From the NCBI GenBank assembly GCA_942493345.1, contig OW818695.1:1-64000 (forward strand): a stretch of 64,000 bases of DNA. Direction: 5' to 3'. How positions within the stretch are numbered: position 1 is the stretch's first letter; every line of letters starts with the position of its first letter. Source of the stretch: GWE2-42-39 sp942493345 (lineage in GTDB: Bacteria; Bacteroidota; Bacteroidia; Bacteroidales; Prolixibacteraceae). The translations under genes and the position numbers were made by a program. The notes beneath the pieces were generated by a model. The model was given only the letters and a program-made list of their open reading frames with translations. It was not told the DNA's origin and did no database searches. This document shows positions 42,208 through 52,400 of this stretch, piece by piece.

Positions 42208-43320
42208 GTGGATAAATCGCTTCATTTGGTTTCGTTCAATGTTCCTTTTCCTGCTGATTACGGGGGTGTTATCGATGTATTTTACAAACTAAAAGCCTTG
42301 CACAAAGCAGGAGCAAAAATCAAACTCCATTGTTTTGAATATGGTCGTAAAAATGCGCCGGAGCTGGAAAAATACTGCGAAAAGGTGTATTATTATCCGC
42401 GCGATAAAAGTTTTCTACGCCTGTTATCGAGCAAACCATTCATTGTAAACACCCGGAATCATAAAGATTTACTCAAGAATCTGGCGGCAGACCCCCGCCC
42501 TATTTTGTTTGAAGGACTACACTCTACTTTTTTCCTGAAACACCCGGCTTTGGAAAAACACAAAAAAATTGTGCGCACCCATAACATTGAACACGATTAC
42601 TACGAATATTTAAGCCATTCGACAGAGATTGAGAAAGAGAAATATTTTTTTAAACAGGAAGCCATCAAATTGCGCAACTACGAAAAAATATTGCACCATG
42701 CCGATCATCTGCTGTGCATATCTGCACCCGACACCACTTATTTCAGCAACAAGTACGGAAAAAGCACCTATGTCCCGGCATTCCATCCGTTCGACAATGT
42801 TTGTTCTGAAAAAGGGACAGGAGAATACATCATCTTTCACGGCAATCTCGAGGTGGCCGAAAATATGGATGTGGTTAACTTTCTGATCGATAAAATATTT
42901 ACGGAAATTACATATCCATTCTATATTGTTGGAAAAAATCCGCCGCAAAAGCTGGTCGACCGGGTACAAAACATCCCGCATATCAACCTTTTTTCAAATG
43001 TATCACACGAAGTGATGGACGTGCTGATCGGTAATTCCCAAATTTGCCTGATCCCGGCCTTTCAGTCCACTGGTATGAAATTAAAACTTCTGAGTTCACT
43101 TTTTGCAGGGCGACATTGCATCACAAACTCCATGATGGTGCAGTCGACCGGGCTTGAAAAACTTTGCGCGATTGCAGACAATCAACAGGATATGATTGCT
43201 GCGATTGAAAACCTGTTCGAGAAAAAATTCAGGGAAGAAGATATTGAACTACGAAAAGAAATTTTGGGTGATGAGTTTTCAAATGAAAAAAATGCACAAA
43301 AAATATTGGCCCTCCTTTAG
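42208..43320 (+). CDS. Glycosyltransferase, GT-B fold (GT4-like)
   Basis: About 370 residues from the GTG at 42208 (VDKSLHLVSFNVPFPADYGG); an in-frame ATG at 42166 lies within a terminator hairpin. The N-terminal DYGGVIDVFYKLKALHKAGA is a typical donor-independent GT-B start; the C-terminal half has HGNLEVAENMDVVNFL and PAFQSTGMKLKLL, where the sugar-nucleotide site would be. Substrate and glycan unknown. The next gene starts inside its 3' end. Confidence 0.82.
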   Translation: MDKSLHLVSFNVPFPADYGGVIDVFYKLKALHKAGAKIKLHCFEYGRKNAPELEKYCEKVYYYPRDKSFLRLLSSKPFIVNTRNHKDLLKNLAADPRPILFEGLHSTFFLKHPALEKHKKIVRTHNIEHDYYEYLSHSTEIEKEKYFFKQEAIKLRNYEKILHHADHLLCISAPDTTYFSNKYGKSTYVPAFHPFDNVCSEKGTGEYIIFHGNLEVAENMDVVNFLIDKIFTEITYPFYIVGKNPPQKLVDRVQNIPHINLFSNVSHEVMDVLIGNSQICLIPAFQSTGMKLKLLSSLFAGRHCITNSMMVQSTGLEKLCAIADNQQDMIAAIENLFEKKFREEDIELRKEILGDEFSNEKNAQKILALL

Positions 43321-44719
43321 TCTTTTGTTCCTTTTGCTGGCTTTCGGAAAATCCGGATGGTCGCAGGAATATTCAATTTCACTGAACATTCCCGACGCTG
43401 TTGATTCGACAATTTACCTGGCACACCATTTCAACGGGCAAATTTTTGTTGACGATACCCTGAAACTCGATCATTCAGGAAAAGGTACTTTTCGGGGCGA
43501 CTCGCTTCTCGATCAGGGATTGTATCTTATCTATCTGAACAAAGACCATTTTAGTGATTTCATGATGGGCAACGACCAGAAGTTTGAAATTAAACACCGC
43601 TTTTCGAAACCGGAAGAACTTGCAATTAAAGGATCTCAGGATGGAGAACTTTTTAATTCATACAAATTATTTCTGGTTAATTTAAAAGAAAAGCAACAGG
43701 CGCTTCTCAATAAACGCAAAGAAATTCAAACCAATAACGATTCGCTAAAACAGATCAATGAAGAATTGGAACTTTTGAATCAGACAGTTACCGGTTTTTG
43801 GTTTTCTGAAGCGAAGAAATATCCGGATTTATTTTACAGCAAATTTCTTTTGTCGAACTACATTCCGGTTCCCGAAGAAAAAGACATTCCTGAAAACTGG
43901 CTGAAAAACGATTCGCTCCGATGGATGTACGAATACAACTTCAGAAAAAACCATTACTGGGATTATCTGGACGTGGCTGACGAACGCTTCCTGCGCACCC
44001 CGGTTTTAAAATCCCGGCTCGAAAATTATTTCGACCAGGTATTGCTCCAACTGCCCGATTCGGTTGTTCCGTGCGCAATCGGAACCATCGAAAAATCGAA
44101 AGCCAACCCAAAAACCTTCCGGTATATCACTACTTTTTTGCTGAACCATTTTGCCCAATCGCAGGTGATGGGAATGGATGCTGCTTTCGTAAAAATTGCC
44201 GAACGTTACTACCTCAGCGGACAGGCAAACTGGGCCGATTCGGCCACTATTGCAAGTATTGGACGTCAGGTTGCCTTCAAGCAAAACAACCTGCTCGGAA
44301 TGAAGGCCAAAGAATTGAAAATGGAAAGCTGGGAAGGCCCGTATTTCAGTCTGCACGAGGTAAAAACCGATTATACCGTATTGGTATTTTGGGAGCCCGG
44401 CTGCGGCCACTGCAAAAAGCAAATCCCAGAACTTTACAACAATGTTTACCTTCCGTTAAAAGACAAAAACATTACTTTTTTTGCGGTGAACAGTCAGAGT
44501 AAGAAAGAAGAATGGGAAAGTTTCATCAACGAACACAAACTGTACGGATGGATCCATGTATGGGATCCGAACGACCTGAATAATTTCAGGATCAATTTCG
44601 ATGTACAAACCACTCCTGTCATTTATATACTTGATAAAGACAAAAAAATAATTGCAAAAAAAATTGATCCCGAAACCGTGAAAAAAATGCTGGAATATCT
44701 GCTTTCGGGGAAACGTTAA
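43283..44719 (+). CDS. Exported thioredoxin-like protein with DUF4369/DUF5106-type N-terminus
   Basis: 478 residues from the ATG at 43283; earlier in-frame starts are TTG codons inside the glycosyltransferase gene. Signal peptide (about 1-26, ending SGWSQ), a beta-rich N-terminal domain (SLNIPDAVDSTIYLAHHFNG), a helical middle, and a thioredoxin fold with EPGCGHCKKQ (Cys374, Cys377) and TTPVIYILDKD. Periplasmic TlpA-like disulphide reductase, common in Bacteroidota. It overlaps the glycosyltransferase gene by 38 bases. Confidence 0.87.
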   Translation: MKKMHKKYWPSFSLLFLLLAFGKSGWSQEYSISLNIPDAVDSTIYLAHHFNGQIFVDDTLKLDHSGKGTFRGDSLLDQGLYLIYLNKDHFSDFMMGNDQKFEIKHRFSKPEELAIKGSQDGELFNSYKLFLVNLKEKQQALLNKRKEIQTNNDSLKQINEELELLNQTVTGFWFSEAKKYPDLFYSKFLLSNYIPVPEEKDIPENWLKNDSLRWMYEYNFRKNHYWDYLDVADERFLRTPVLKSRLENYFDQVLLQLPDSVVPCAIGTIEKSKANPKTFRYITTFLLNHFAQSQVMGMDAAFVKIAERYYLSGQANWADSATIASIGRQVAFKQNNLLGMKAKELKMESWEGPYFSLHEVKTDYTVLVFWEPGCGHCKKQIPELYNNVYLPLKDKNITFFAVNSQSKKEEWESFINEHKLYGWIHVWDPNDLNNFRINFDVQTTPVIYILDKDKKIIAKKIDPETVKKMLEYLLSGKR

Positions 44720-44791
44720 ATTGGTTCATCATCAGAGAAATCAGAGATTCCAGTTTTTTCGTGAAATCATTATTGTTTTTTCTTGGCAGGA

Positions 44792-46162
44792 TTAAAATTC
44801 AAAAGCGCCCATGTCTGGTTTTTCATCTATCGGGGAACCATCGATGTCGCCAGAATATCCAATATTCATGCCCGCGTTGATTGCCGGGCTGCTTTTTTTC
44901 AGATGAAAATTTCCGTTGGCAAAATCAACAAACAGCGGATCGGCAATAATATCGCCTTTGCCCTTTGGGACTCCACCCAATGGATCGGGATTGCTGTTGC
45001 CAATTGAAAAATAAAGATTGTGATCGTGCGGCTGGTTCCCGATGCGTGAACGATGGTGCCCTTCATATTTTACAATGGGGCCATACACCTGAATATCGGG
45101 AGGCAACACAAAAATGTTGTTCCGGAGCGTCAGCGAAGTGCTGTCGGGCTTGAAAGTCCAGAAAATATAACGGTCGACATTCGGTTCGCGAGTCCTGATA
45201 ATCGTGTTGTTGTACACAAAAATATTTTTCATCGAACCGCCGCCGATAAACTGGTTGGTATCGTCGCTCAGGTTGTAGGCCACCGTGATACTGTCCATTC
45301 CCCTCCCGGCAAGTTCAAGAAAACCATGGTTATTTACCGAAATATTGTGGTGAATGTTTACATTCTTTCCTATAAAATCGTCGTCTACACCATCGAGTTC
45401 GATAACACCTCCGTCGGAGCCATAAGGGCCGCCATAAGAACCATAATTTTTGACGGTATTATAACAAATTTCGTTATCGGGCTTCACGATCATAATGGCC
45501 AGAGGCCCCCACGAATAAGCCAGCTTTTCCGTGGCATCGTGAAAATAATTATGCGTAATCAGGTTGAACGAACCTTTTACTTTGACTCCGACCGGGGAAT
45601 GAAAAAATTCGCAGTTACGGACAACATTATGATTCGAGCCGAGAGCCAGATAAACAACTCCCATTTTTTGGACATTCTTATTTTTATGATCGGAATCAGG
45701 CGGATAGGTATTGTCGAAAAAATACATACCGTCGATAATGATGTGGCTACCTTTTATATGAAAAATATTGCCGTTCATGACTTCCCAGTCAGGATTAGTA
45801 AATGCAGGGGCCGGGCCGCCTCCATATTGAATAAATAAACGGTCTAGTTCGTTTCTGGGAGTCGAAATAATCACATTTGCACCGATTTGATAGCCTGAAA
45901 AAACGATAGGTTTCTCTACTGTGCCGGAGCAGGAAAAAACAAACCCGCCTTTATACGACGAACCGTAAGCAAATAAAATGCTGTCGCCCGGCTGAAAAAT
46001 ATTCTTTTCCAGGTTTTTCAGGCCAAACCAGGGAGTATTGAGTGTAAGTCCATTATTTGAGTCATCCCCAACCCTGCTGTTGATATAATAGGTTGCCGGT
46101 TTTACAATCAGAGGACAAATAAATAAACAGACAAAAAGGACAGACAAATGTTTTTGAAGCAT
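44792..46162 (-). CDS. Exported right-handed beta-helix protein, possible polysaccharide lyase
   Basis: 456 residues, signal peptide about 1-23. TYYINSRVGDDSNNGLT near the start is the usual opening of secreted beta-helix proteins; many short repeats follow (HNVVRNCEFFHSP, FNLITHNYFHDAT, NVNIHHNISVNNHGFLEL, SMKNIFVYNNTI). It ends NAGMNIGYSGDIDGSPIDEKPDMGAFEF, cut here into the parts NAGMN and DMGAFEF, a closing segment typical of such proteins. Polysaccharide lyases and epimerases share the fold, but I see no certain catalytic residues. It lies behind a SusC/SusD pair, after a strong terminator, so its expression may be partly separate. Confidence 0.8.
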   Translation of the reverse strand: MLQKHLSVLFVCLFICPLIVKPATYYINSRVGDDSNNGLTLNTPWFGLKNLEKNIFQPGDSILFAYGSSYKGGFVFSCSGTVEKPIVFSGYQIGANVIISTPRNELDRLFIQYGGGPAPAFTNPDWEVMNGNIFHIKGSHIIIDGMYFFDNTYPPDSDHKNKNVQKMGVVYLALGSNHNVVRNCEFFHSPVGVKVKGSFNLITHNYFHDATEKLAYSWGPLAIMIVKPDNEICYNTVKNYGSYGGPYGSDGGVIELDGVDDDFIGKNVNIHHNISVNNHGFLELAGRGMDSITVAYNLSDDTNQFIGGGSMKNIFVYNNTIIRTREPNVDRYIFWTFKPDSTSLTLRNNIFVLPPDIQVYGPIVKYEGHHRSRIGNQPHDHNLYFSIGNSNPDPLGGVPKGKGDIIADPLFVDFANGNFHLKKSSPAINAGMNIGYSGDIDGSPIDEKPDMGAFEF

Positions 46163-46226
46163 ACTCTTATTATTTCTGAATTATTTACAATTTAAATGAA
46201 TTTCACGGTATTTTGAATAGATACAT

Positions 46227-46257
46227 AAAAAAGGCCGACATACGGCCGGCCTTTTTT
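46227..46257 (-). terminator. Terminator after susD
   Basis: An 11-bp perfect stem (AAAAAAGGCCG, 46227-46237, with CGGCCTTTTTT, 46247-46257) immediately after the SusD stop, and before the beta-helix gene. Confidence 0.85.
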
Positions 46258-46266
46258 ATTAATTAT

Positions 46267-47856
46267 TTAGTTTCCGGAATATCCTGGATTTTGTTGCATT
46301 TGTTTCCCGGTGTTGGCATCGATAATAATTTGCGGAATGGGCCACAATACATGAAAATCCTGAATTGCCGCAGCCATCGGGTTATGTAACTTAGTGCGCG
46401 AAATCAAAGTACCTGTACGGGCCAATGTATACCGGCGATGTTCCTCGGTAAGCAATTCCCTGGAGCGTTCATCCAAAATAAAATCGAGGGTCACACTGGC
46501 TGCCGAAACTTCGGATGCATGAGCTCTTCTCCTGATTTTGTTGATCCATTCTACCGCCTGTGTATTTTTATTGAGCTTCATCTGGGCTTCAGCAAGCAGT
46601 AAATAGGTTTCGGCCAGACGAACATAAGGCTGGTCGCCATATTGCCCCGTATCGGTCACGCGAGCCGGATCGGGATGAGTCCAATCCCATTTTTTTGTAC
46701 TTGGCCAATACGAATCATTTTTTGTTTCGGCCTGAACACGTGTAAGTGCGATTGTTCCATTGGTTTTAATATACGATTTACTGAAAGCGTATTGACTAAA
46801 ACGGTCGTCGGTCGATTCATAAATATTATATGCCCAACGGGTAAACGTAGCACGACCAATTCCCCTGCCTCCATATTCAGCAGTTACCGGGGCAAAACTG
46901 TAGTATCGGTTAACCCATGTCCGGCGCATAACGTTTTCGGAGGAACCAATCACATCCGGCTCATTCAGTAAAACCCACAGCACTTCGGTATTGCCTTCGG
47001 AAGGCAACACGTTGCCATCGTAAAATTGGTCCATAAACGCTACGCCAGGCAACGTCTTTTTTATACCATACCGGTTGGTAATCAGCGAAAAATTAGGATT
47101 ATTGACAGCGGCCAGAGCTTTTGTTTCTGCTTTTCCCGGGTCGTTCATGGTAAGATATAATTCGGCCAGATAATGTTGTGCCAATGCCTTGGGAGGTACT
47201 GTTACATCGCTGTAGTTTTCAGGAAGATACTGTTCTGCAAATAGCAAATCTTGTTCCATCTGTAAGCGAACTTCAGCAACAGGCGTCCTGTCCCAGTCGT
47301 TCCGGTAGGTTTGCCCGTTGATTTCCTCCAGGCTCAATGGGACATCCCCAAAACAGTAGGTAAGGTGACGATAAGCCCATACCCTGATGAGTTTTGCCTG
47401 CGCAAGAATCAGATTTTTATTCTGTTCATTTTCTTCGTCGGTATCACCGCTCCAGTTGATGTCAGGATTCTCGGCTCTGACGACAATCATGTTTGCAGTA
47501 TTGATAGCCCTGTAAAGCCAGTTAAAAATAGTTTCCAGGGTTTTGTATTCAGAATTGAGAGAAACACCGTACGTATGAAACCCATCGATTGGCACATCGG
47601 TGTAAACCGACCAGCCATTGTCAACCCCAATTTTCATGGGAGTTGCCAGTTCAAACGATCCGGCCATACTGGTCCTTTCCTGAGCAACCATGGCCTGCAA
47701 AGCATTGAGTGCATTTTTAAACCCATCGTAATTAACAAACAGGTTTTCGGCATAAATATCGTCTTTGGGAAGTTCTTCGAGAAATTTGTCTTCGCTGCAT
47801 CCGGTAAAAAATGTAAAGCTCCCCAACAATATGAATGTGAATAGTATTATTTTCAT
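46267..47856 (-). CDS. SusD/RagB-family outer-membrane lipoprotein
   Basis: 529 residues. Lipoprotein signal ending in FTGC (Cys20), then the SusD N-terminal motif EDKFLEELPKDD. TPR-like helices hold LIRVWAYRHLTYCFGDVPLS and RLAETYLLLAEAQMKLNK, and the C-terminus INKIRRRAH and ILDERSRELLTEEHRRYTLAR are universal in SusD proteins. It binds the glycan on the cell surface and closes like a lid on the SusC barrel encoded 22 bases upstream. Substrate not determinable. Confidence 0.96.
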   Translation of the reverse strand: MKIILFTFILLGSFTFFTGCSEDKFLEELPKDDIYAENLFVNYDGFKNALNALQAMVAQERTSMAGSFELATPMKIGVDNGWSVYTDVPIDGFHTYGVSLNSEYKTLETIFNWLYRAINTANMIVVRAENPDINWSGDTDEENEQNKNLILAQAKLIRVWAYRHLTYCFGDVPLSLEEINGQTYRNDWDRTPVAEVRLQMEQDLLFAEQYLPENYSDVTVPPKALAQHYLAELYLTMNDPGKAETKALAAVNNPNFSLITNRYGIKKTLPGVAFMDQFYDGNVLPSEGNTEVLWVLLNEPDVIGSSENVMRRTWVNRYYSFAPVTAEYGGRGIGRATFTRWAYNIYESTDDRFSQYAFSKSYIKTNGTIALTRVQAETKNDSYWPSTKKWDWTHPDPARVTDTGQYGDQPYVRLAETYLLLAEAQMKLNKNTQAVEWINKIRRRAHASEVSAASVTLDFILDERSRELLTEEHRRYTLARTGTLISRTKLHNPMAAAIQDFHVLWPIPQIIIDANTGKQMQQNPGYSGN

Positions 47857-47878
47857 CGTAAAAAATTTTAAATGTTGA

Positions 47879-50800
47879 TTATAAGCCGAGGCGGATACCG
47901 AAAATAAAAGTCTTCGTCAATGGAATAGCTTCCTGGTTGTCTAATTCAGGATCGAGTCCGCTCCACTTGGTAATAGTCCATAAATTTTTAGCATTGACAT
48001 AGCATTCAAGCTGGTTGATGCTCCACTTATCGATCAGTTTTTTAGGAAATTTATAGGCCAGTGTTACATCTTTCAGACGGATAAAACTTGCATCTTCATA
48101 GAAACTTGCCGAATATGGATTGACTGTTCCGGGAAGTTTGTTTGCCGGATACTTGTTGGTTTGGTTTTCGGGGGTCCAGAATTCGATATCCATTCCGCGT
48201 CGCCGGTAATTCCAGGGAGCCAAAGTAATCAGCGTATTCTGCCGGGTCACGCCCTGCAATGTATAGATGAAGAATGTCAGCGAAAAATTTTTATACGACA
48301 GATTATTGGTAATACCTGCTGTAAAATCAGGAACCAAAGAACCAATAATTGTCCGGTCTTCAGGAGTAATTTTACCATCTGCATAAACATCTTTCAATTT
48401 TATATCCCCGGGTTTTGCTACCGGCATGTGTGAATTGGCAATATCTTCATTTTCCTGCCAAATACCATCCATTACATATCCGAAATTGACATCAACAGGC
48501 TTTCCAATAAACCATTTATTGCTGATATCATCAATATAGCTTCCCTGGTCGTCGGTCAATCCGATATTCACGATTTCATTGTGGTAACGTGAAATATTCA
48601 GATCGGTAGTCCATTTAAAATCCTTATGGTTAATGTTGATAGAAGAAATCTGGAACTCGAATCCGCTGTTTTTGGTTTCTCCAATGTTCTGGCGGATACT
48701 AGTGGTACCGTTTACCGGAGAAATGGTTTTGTCCAAAAGCAAATCAAAAGTATTGCTAAAGAAAACATCGAATGTTCCCTGTAGCCGGTTTTCGAGAAAT
48801 CCGAAGTCGACGCCAAAATTCAGCGATTTAGTAGTTTCCCAGCCCAGATTGGCATCACCCAGCATCGACGGGTAGAACCCGATCGCTGTTTGGTGGTTCC
48901 CACCCAGGTAATTCAAACTGGTTAACCGGGGAAGAGTAGAATAGGCGCTAACAGCCTGGTTTCCGTTTTCTCCGTACGAAGCCCTTAATTTCAGCCTGTT
49001 CAGCCACTGAGAATAGGTCGACATAAAACTTTCGCGGTTAATGTTCCAACCCACAGCAACCGACGGGAAGAGACCGAATTTATTGTTTTCGCCAAAAGCA
49101 GAGTAACCGTCGCGCCTGGCAGTAACCGTCAACAGGTAACGTCCGTCATAGGAATAGTTTGCACGGATCATCTGCGAAATGTAATTTTCTTTTGAATAGC
49201 TTGCAGAGGGTTCGATCAATGTTGCTTTGCCGGGCTGAAAGTAAGTCATTACATCGTTCGGAAATCCTTCGGCCGAAATAGAGTGCGATTTACTGGCCGT
49301 TTGCTGCGTACTGTACATAGCTGTCAGGAACAAACTGTGTTTATCAAACTCTCTCTGATAATTCAGAATATTTTCAAGAATCCAGTCTTCGTAATACTTA
49401 TTGAGTACTTCCGAAGCGCCACCTTTTTCATAACCTACCTGTGTGTCGCGTCCCTTGTAAGTTTCACTAGTACTGTTACGGAAGGTATAGCCTGTATTCA
49501 CTTTACAAGAAAGCCCCTTAACAAATGGCAAGTCAATAAGAAGGTAGTTATTTGTAACAATCTGCCGCGACTTGTTTTCGTTAATATATTTTATAGGTTC
49601 GAGCGGATTTACAAAGCCGGGGTCTTCGGGCCAGGGATACAAGGTAACCGATTTACCATCTTCCTGATATGGAACAGCCAGCGGGTTCATTACAAATGCT
49701 TCCGTGAAATTGGCAGGCAACCCAGAACGGTCGAAATATCCCATTGTTGTATTCGACCCAAACGATAACCAGTTCGTGATCTTGGTATCGATATTGGTAC
49801 GCAAATTAAATCTCGAAAAATCATCGTTTTTGGCAATTCCTTGAACCTGGTTGTAGGTTCCTGAAATAAAATAACTGGTTGCTTCGGTTCCGCCGCTTAT
49901 CGACAAACTTTGTTGCTGACGTGAACCCATACGTGTAGCTAAATCGACCCAGTCGGTGTATATTCCGTTATTGTATGAATCGGTTTCAGTTTTCGACATG
50001 ATACTTTCTCCCATACAGTCAGCTTTCCGGTTATAGAACGTTTCACCATCCATCATGTCCGGAAGATTGGCGATCTGTTCAATGCCATAATAGCTATCGA
50101 AGGCGATTTTAGGTTTCCCTTTCCCTCCTCTTTTTGTGGTTATCAGAATGACCCCATTGGCAGCCCTGGCCCCGTAAATTGCAGAAGAAGAAGCATCTTT
50201 CAATATTTCGACCGATGAAATTTCGACCGGGTTTATTTCGGACATTAACCCGGCATACGGAATTCCGTCGAGAATGACCAACGGAGAATTTTTTGCTGTA
50301 ATCGAATTTTGTCCCCTGATTTGCATGGACATGGAATTCCCTTCGGCATCAGACGATGTTTGTGAAATATTTAGCCCGGCAACATTGCCTTGCAGCGACT
50401 GAAGGATATTTACCTGTGGCATTTGTTGCAGGTTTTCAGCTTTAAACGAAGCAACAGAACCAGTAATATCACTTTTCTTTTGAGTTCCGTACCCAACCAC
50501 AACAACCTCATCGACACCAATACTCATTTCTGTCATTTCAACAATTATTGACGACTTACCTGAAACAGAAACTTCCTGCGATTTCATACCGATATATGAA
50601 AAAATCAAAACCCCGTCAACCGGCACTTTCGAGAGTAAAAAGATTCCTTCTGAATCGGTAATGATTCCGTTGGTAGTTCCTTTTACCACTACGGTGACCC
50701 CAGGCAAAGGTGTGCCTGCTGAATCCGTTACTTTTCCGGATACCTCTTTTTGTTGTTGCCCTGAAGCATGCTCTTCATTGGAAGTAATGGCAATATACCG

Positions 50801-51127
50801 GTCGATAATTTTATACGAAAGACCTGTGTCTTTCAGTAAATCGTCGAGGATATATTCAATCTTCTCTCCGGCATATTTGACATCTACTTTCTTATCAAGG
50901 ATGCCCGCGTCGTATTTCAATACGAAATGGTATCCCGAAACCTGTTCCAATTGCTCAATCACATCTCTCAGTGTCGAGTTCATTACCAGGCTAATTTTCT
51001 CAACCTGTCCGTACGAACTTGCATATACATGCATGCTCAGGACAAATACAACAACCGCAGTTATTTTCATAATTCGCAACAATTTTTTTATGCTCCGAAT
51101 AAACGGAACACAATTCATTTTTTTCAT
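47879..51127 (-). CDS. SusC/RagA-family TonB-dependent outer-membrane receptor
   Basis: 1082 residues, complete. Leader with a late signal peptide (MKITAVVVFVLSMHVYASSYG), STN domain (about 45-115, ISLVMNSTLRDVIEQLEQVS), carboxypeptidase-like domain (about 128-210), plug with VVVVGYGTQKKSDITGSVAS and ILKDASSSAIYGARAANGVI, then the 22-strand barrel ending FIFGIRLGL. The STN domain marks it as a transducer that signals to the FecR/sigma pair encoded upstream. Takes up substrate with the SusD protein encoded downstream. Confidence 0.97.
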   Translation of the reverse strand: MKKMNCVPFIRSIKKLLRIMKITAVVVFVLSMHVYASSYGQVEKISLVMNSTLRDVIEQLEQVSGYHFVLKYDAGILDKKVDVKYAGEKIEYILDDLLKDTGLSYKIIDRYIAITSNEEHASGQQQKEVSGKVTDSAGTPLPGVTVVVKGTTNGIITDSEGIFLLSKVPVDGVLIFSYIGMKSQEVSVSGKSSIIVEMTEMSIGVDEVVVVGYGTQKKSDITGSVASFKAENLQQMPQVNILQSLQGNVAGLNISQTSSDAEGNSMSMQIRGQNSITAKNSPLVILDGIPYAGLMSEINPVEISSVEILKDASSSAIYGARAANGVILITTKRGGKGKPKIAFDSYYGIEQIANLPDMMDGETFYNRKADCMGESIMSKTETDSYNNGIYTDWVDLATRMGSRQQQSLSISGGTEATSYFISGTYNQVQGIAKNDDFSRFNLRTNIDTKITNWLSFGSNTTMGYFDRSGLPANFTEAFVMNPLAVPYQEDGKSVTLYPWPEDPGFVNPLEPIKYINENKSRQIVTNNYLLIDLPFVKGLSCKVNTGYTFRNSTSETYKGRDTQVGYEKGGASEVLNKYYEDWILENILNYQREFDKHSLFLTAMYSTQQTASKSHSISAEGFPNDVMTYFQPGKATLIEPSASYSKENYISQMIRANYSYDGRYLLTVTARRDGYSAFGENNKFGLFPSVAVGWNINRESFMSTYSQWLNRLKLRASYGENGNQAVSAYSTLPRLTSLNYLGGNHQTAIGFYPSMLGDANLGWETTKSLNFGVDFGFLENRLQGTFDVFFSNTFDLLLDKTISPVNGTTSIRQNIGETKNSGFEFQISSININHKDFKWTTDLNISRYHNEIVNIGLTDDQGSYIDDISNKWFIGKPVDVNFGYVMDGIWQENEDIANSHMPVAKPGDIKLKDVYADGKITPEDRTIIGSLVPDFTAGITNNLSYKNFSLTFFIYTLQGVTRQNTLITLAPWNYRRRGMDIEFWTPENQTNKYPANKLPGTVNPYSASFYEDASFIRLKDVTLAYKFPKKLIDKWSINQLECYVNAKNLWTITKWSGLDPELDNQEAIPLTKTFIFGIRLGL

Positions 51128-51326
51128 AAATTTGAACTGTTTTAAGTGAATATTAGCCTTAATACAGAAGGCTTTTTTAACACAAACCAGTTGAGCGCCA
51201 TAAACGCCAACCGAACAACAGGCCGTAAATATGTCCAGTATTTGCGGTCTGATTTTTTTATGTAGAGTTTCGTTTTCTCATTGATCCAATCGTCGGTTTT
51301 TTAATTAGTTAGCAGAAATTGAATAG

Positions 51327-52310
51327 CTATTTCCAATAAATAAGAGTCGGTTTATCCGGTCGTTGAACAATCTTGTATTCCAGAGACGAAGTCAAGCGGA
51401 AAACTTCGAGTATCTGATCAACTGGTTTGTTTTTCATAATGGTTCCCATGTACAGCTCATCGGCCAGTTTTTCATTCTGAATAATAATCTCGACATTGTA
51501 CCAACGTTCAATTCTCCGGGCAATTTCCTTCAGGCTTTCATTTCGAAAAGTAATCAACCCATCTTTCCACGAAGTATATAAATCAATTTTCACTTTACTG
51601 ACCTGTAATTCATTGGTGCTATCGATGAATTTTGCATTCTCTCCGGGAACCAACCGGGTAAACTCTTTTCCACTTTTATCGATTACGCCCAAACTTCCTT
51701 CCACCAGGGTGGTATTTATTTCCTGGTCTTCGGAATATGCCTGAACATTAAACGAAGTTCCGTAAACTTTAAAATCGAGTGATTTTGTCTTCACAAAAAA
51801 CGGGTGCGATCGATCTTTTGCCACATCGAAGAAAGCTTCACCTTCCAAACTGACAATCCGTTTCCCGGAATTAAAATTTGAAGAATACACGAGTGTGCTC
51901 CCGGAGTTCAACTGAACGCTTGTACCATCGGGCAAAACAACATTCGACATTTGGCCGGACGGAACGGAGATACGGGTATCGGCCAGATAGGCCGGGTTGC
52001 CAAATGGTTTATCGAATACGAGATATTGAAACACCGCGCCCATCGCAAAAATCAGCAAAATAGCTGCTGCATATTTTATCCATTTCGGATCGATGAAAAG
52101 CCCTGATTTTCGATTATTTCGCTCTTTTGCAATATCGATCCAGGCTTTATCCTGATTTTCATTTGCATGCGATGTCAGCGCCCAAATTTTTTTATATTGC
52201 ACCAGTTCTTTTTGGTTTTCAGGATTGGCCTCAATCCACCGGAATAGTTCCCGAATTTCCGGTTCAGAAGCTTCTCCGGCCAAATATTTATTTACAATCG
52301 TGTAATCCAT
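51327..52310 (-). CDS. FecR-family anti-sigma factor
   Basis: 327 residues. Cytoplasmic N-terminal part (MDYTIVNKYLAGEASEPEIR), one membrane helix (about 78-98), periplasmic FecR domain (RISVPSGQMSNVVLPDGTSV; SLEGEAFFDVAKD) and C-terminal DUF4974 domain. Same gene order as the locus at the left end: sigma, FecR, SusC. Separated from SusC by 199 bases holding no visible gene. Confidence 0.95.
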   Translation of the reverse strand: MDYTIVNKYLAGEASEPEIRELFRWIEANPENQKELVQYKKIWALTSHANENQDKAWIDIAKERNNRKSGLFIDPKWIKYAAAILLIFAMGAVFQYLVFDKPFGNPAYLADTRISVPSGQMSNVVLPDGTSVQLNSGSTLVYSSNFNSGKRIVSLEGEAFFDVAKDRSHPFFVKTKSLDFKVYGTSFNVQAYSEDQEINTTLVEGSLGVIDKSGKEFTRLVPGENAKFIDSTNELQVSKVKIDLYTSWKDGLITFRNESLKEIARRIERWYNVEIIIQNEKLADELYMGTIMKNKPVDQILEVFRLTSSLEYKIVQRPDKPTLIYWK

Positions 52311-52400
52311 TTTTCTTCGTGTTATATAATGGGTACACGCAACGGGTGAAAAACCCTATGCCGGAAATTTGTTTTTCAGAAAAAAGATTGATTAAATTGA

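Noticed and set aside
45053..45838. 261-codon open frame on the plus strand
   Set aside because: Antisense to the beta-helix gene, whose signal peptide and repeats are convincing; no family features.
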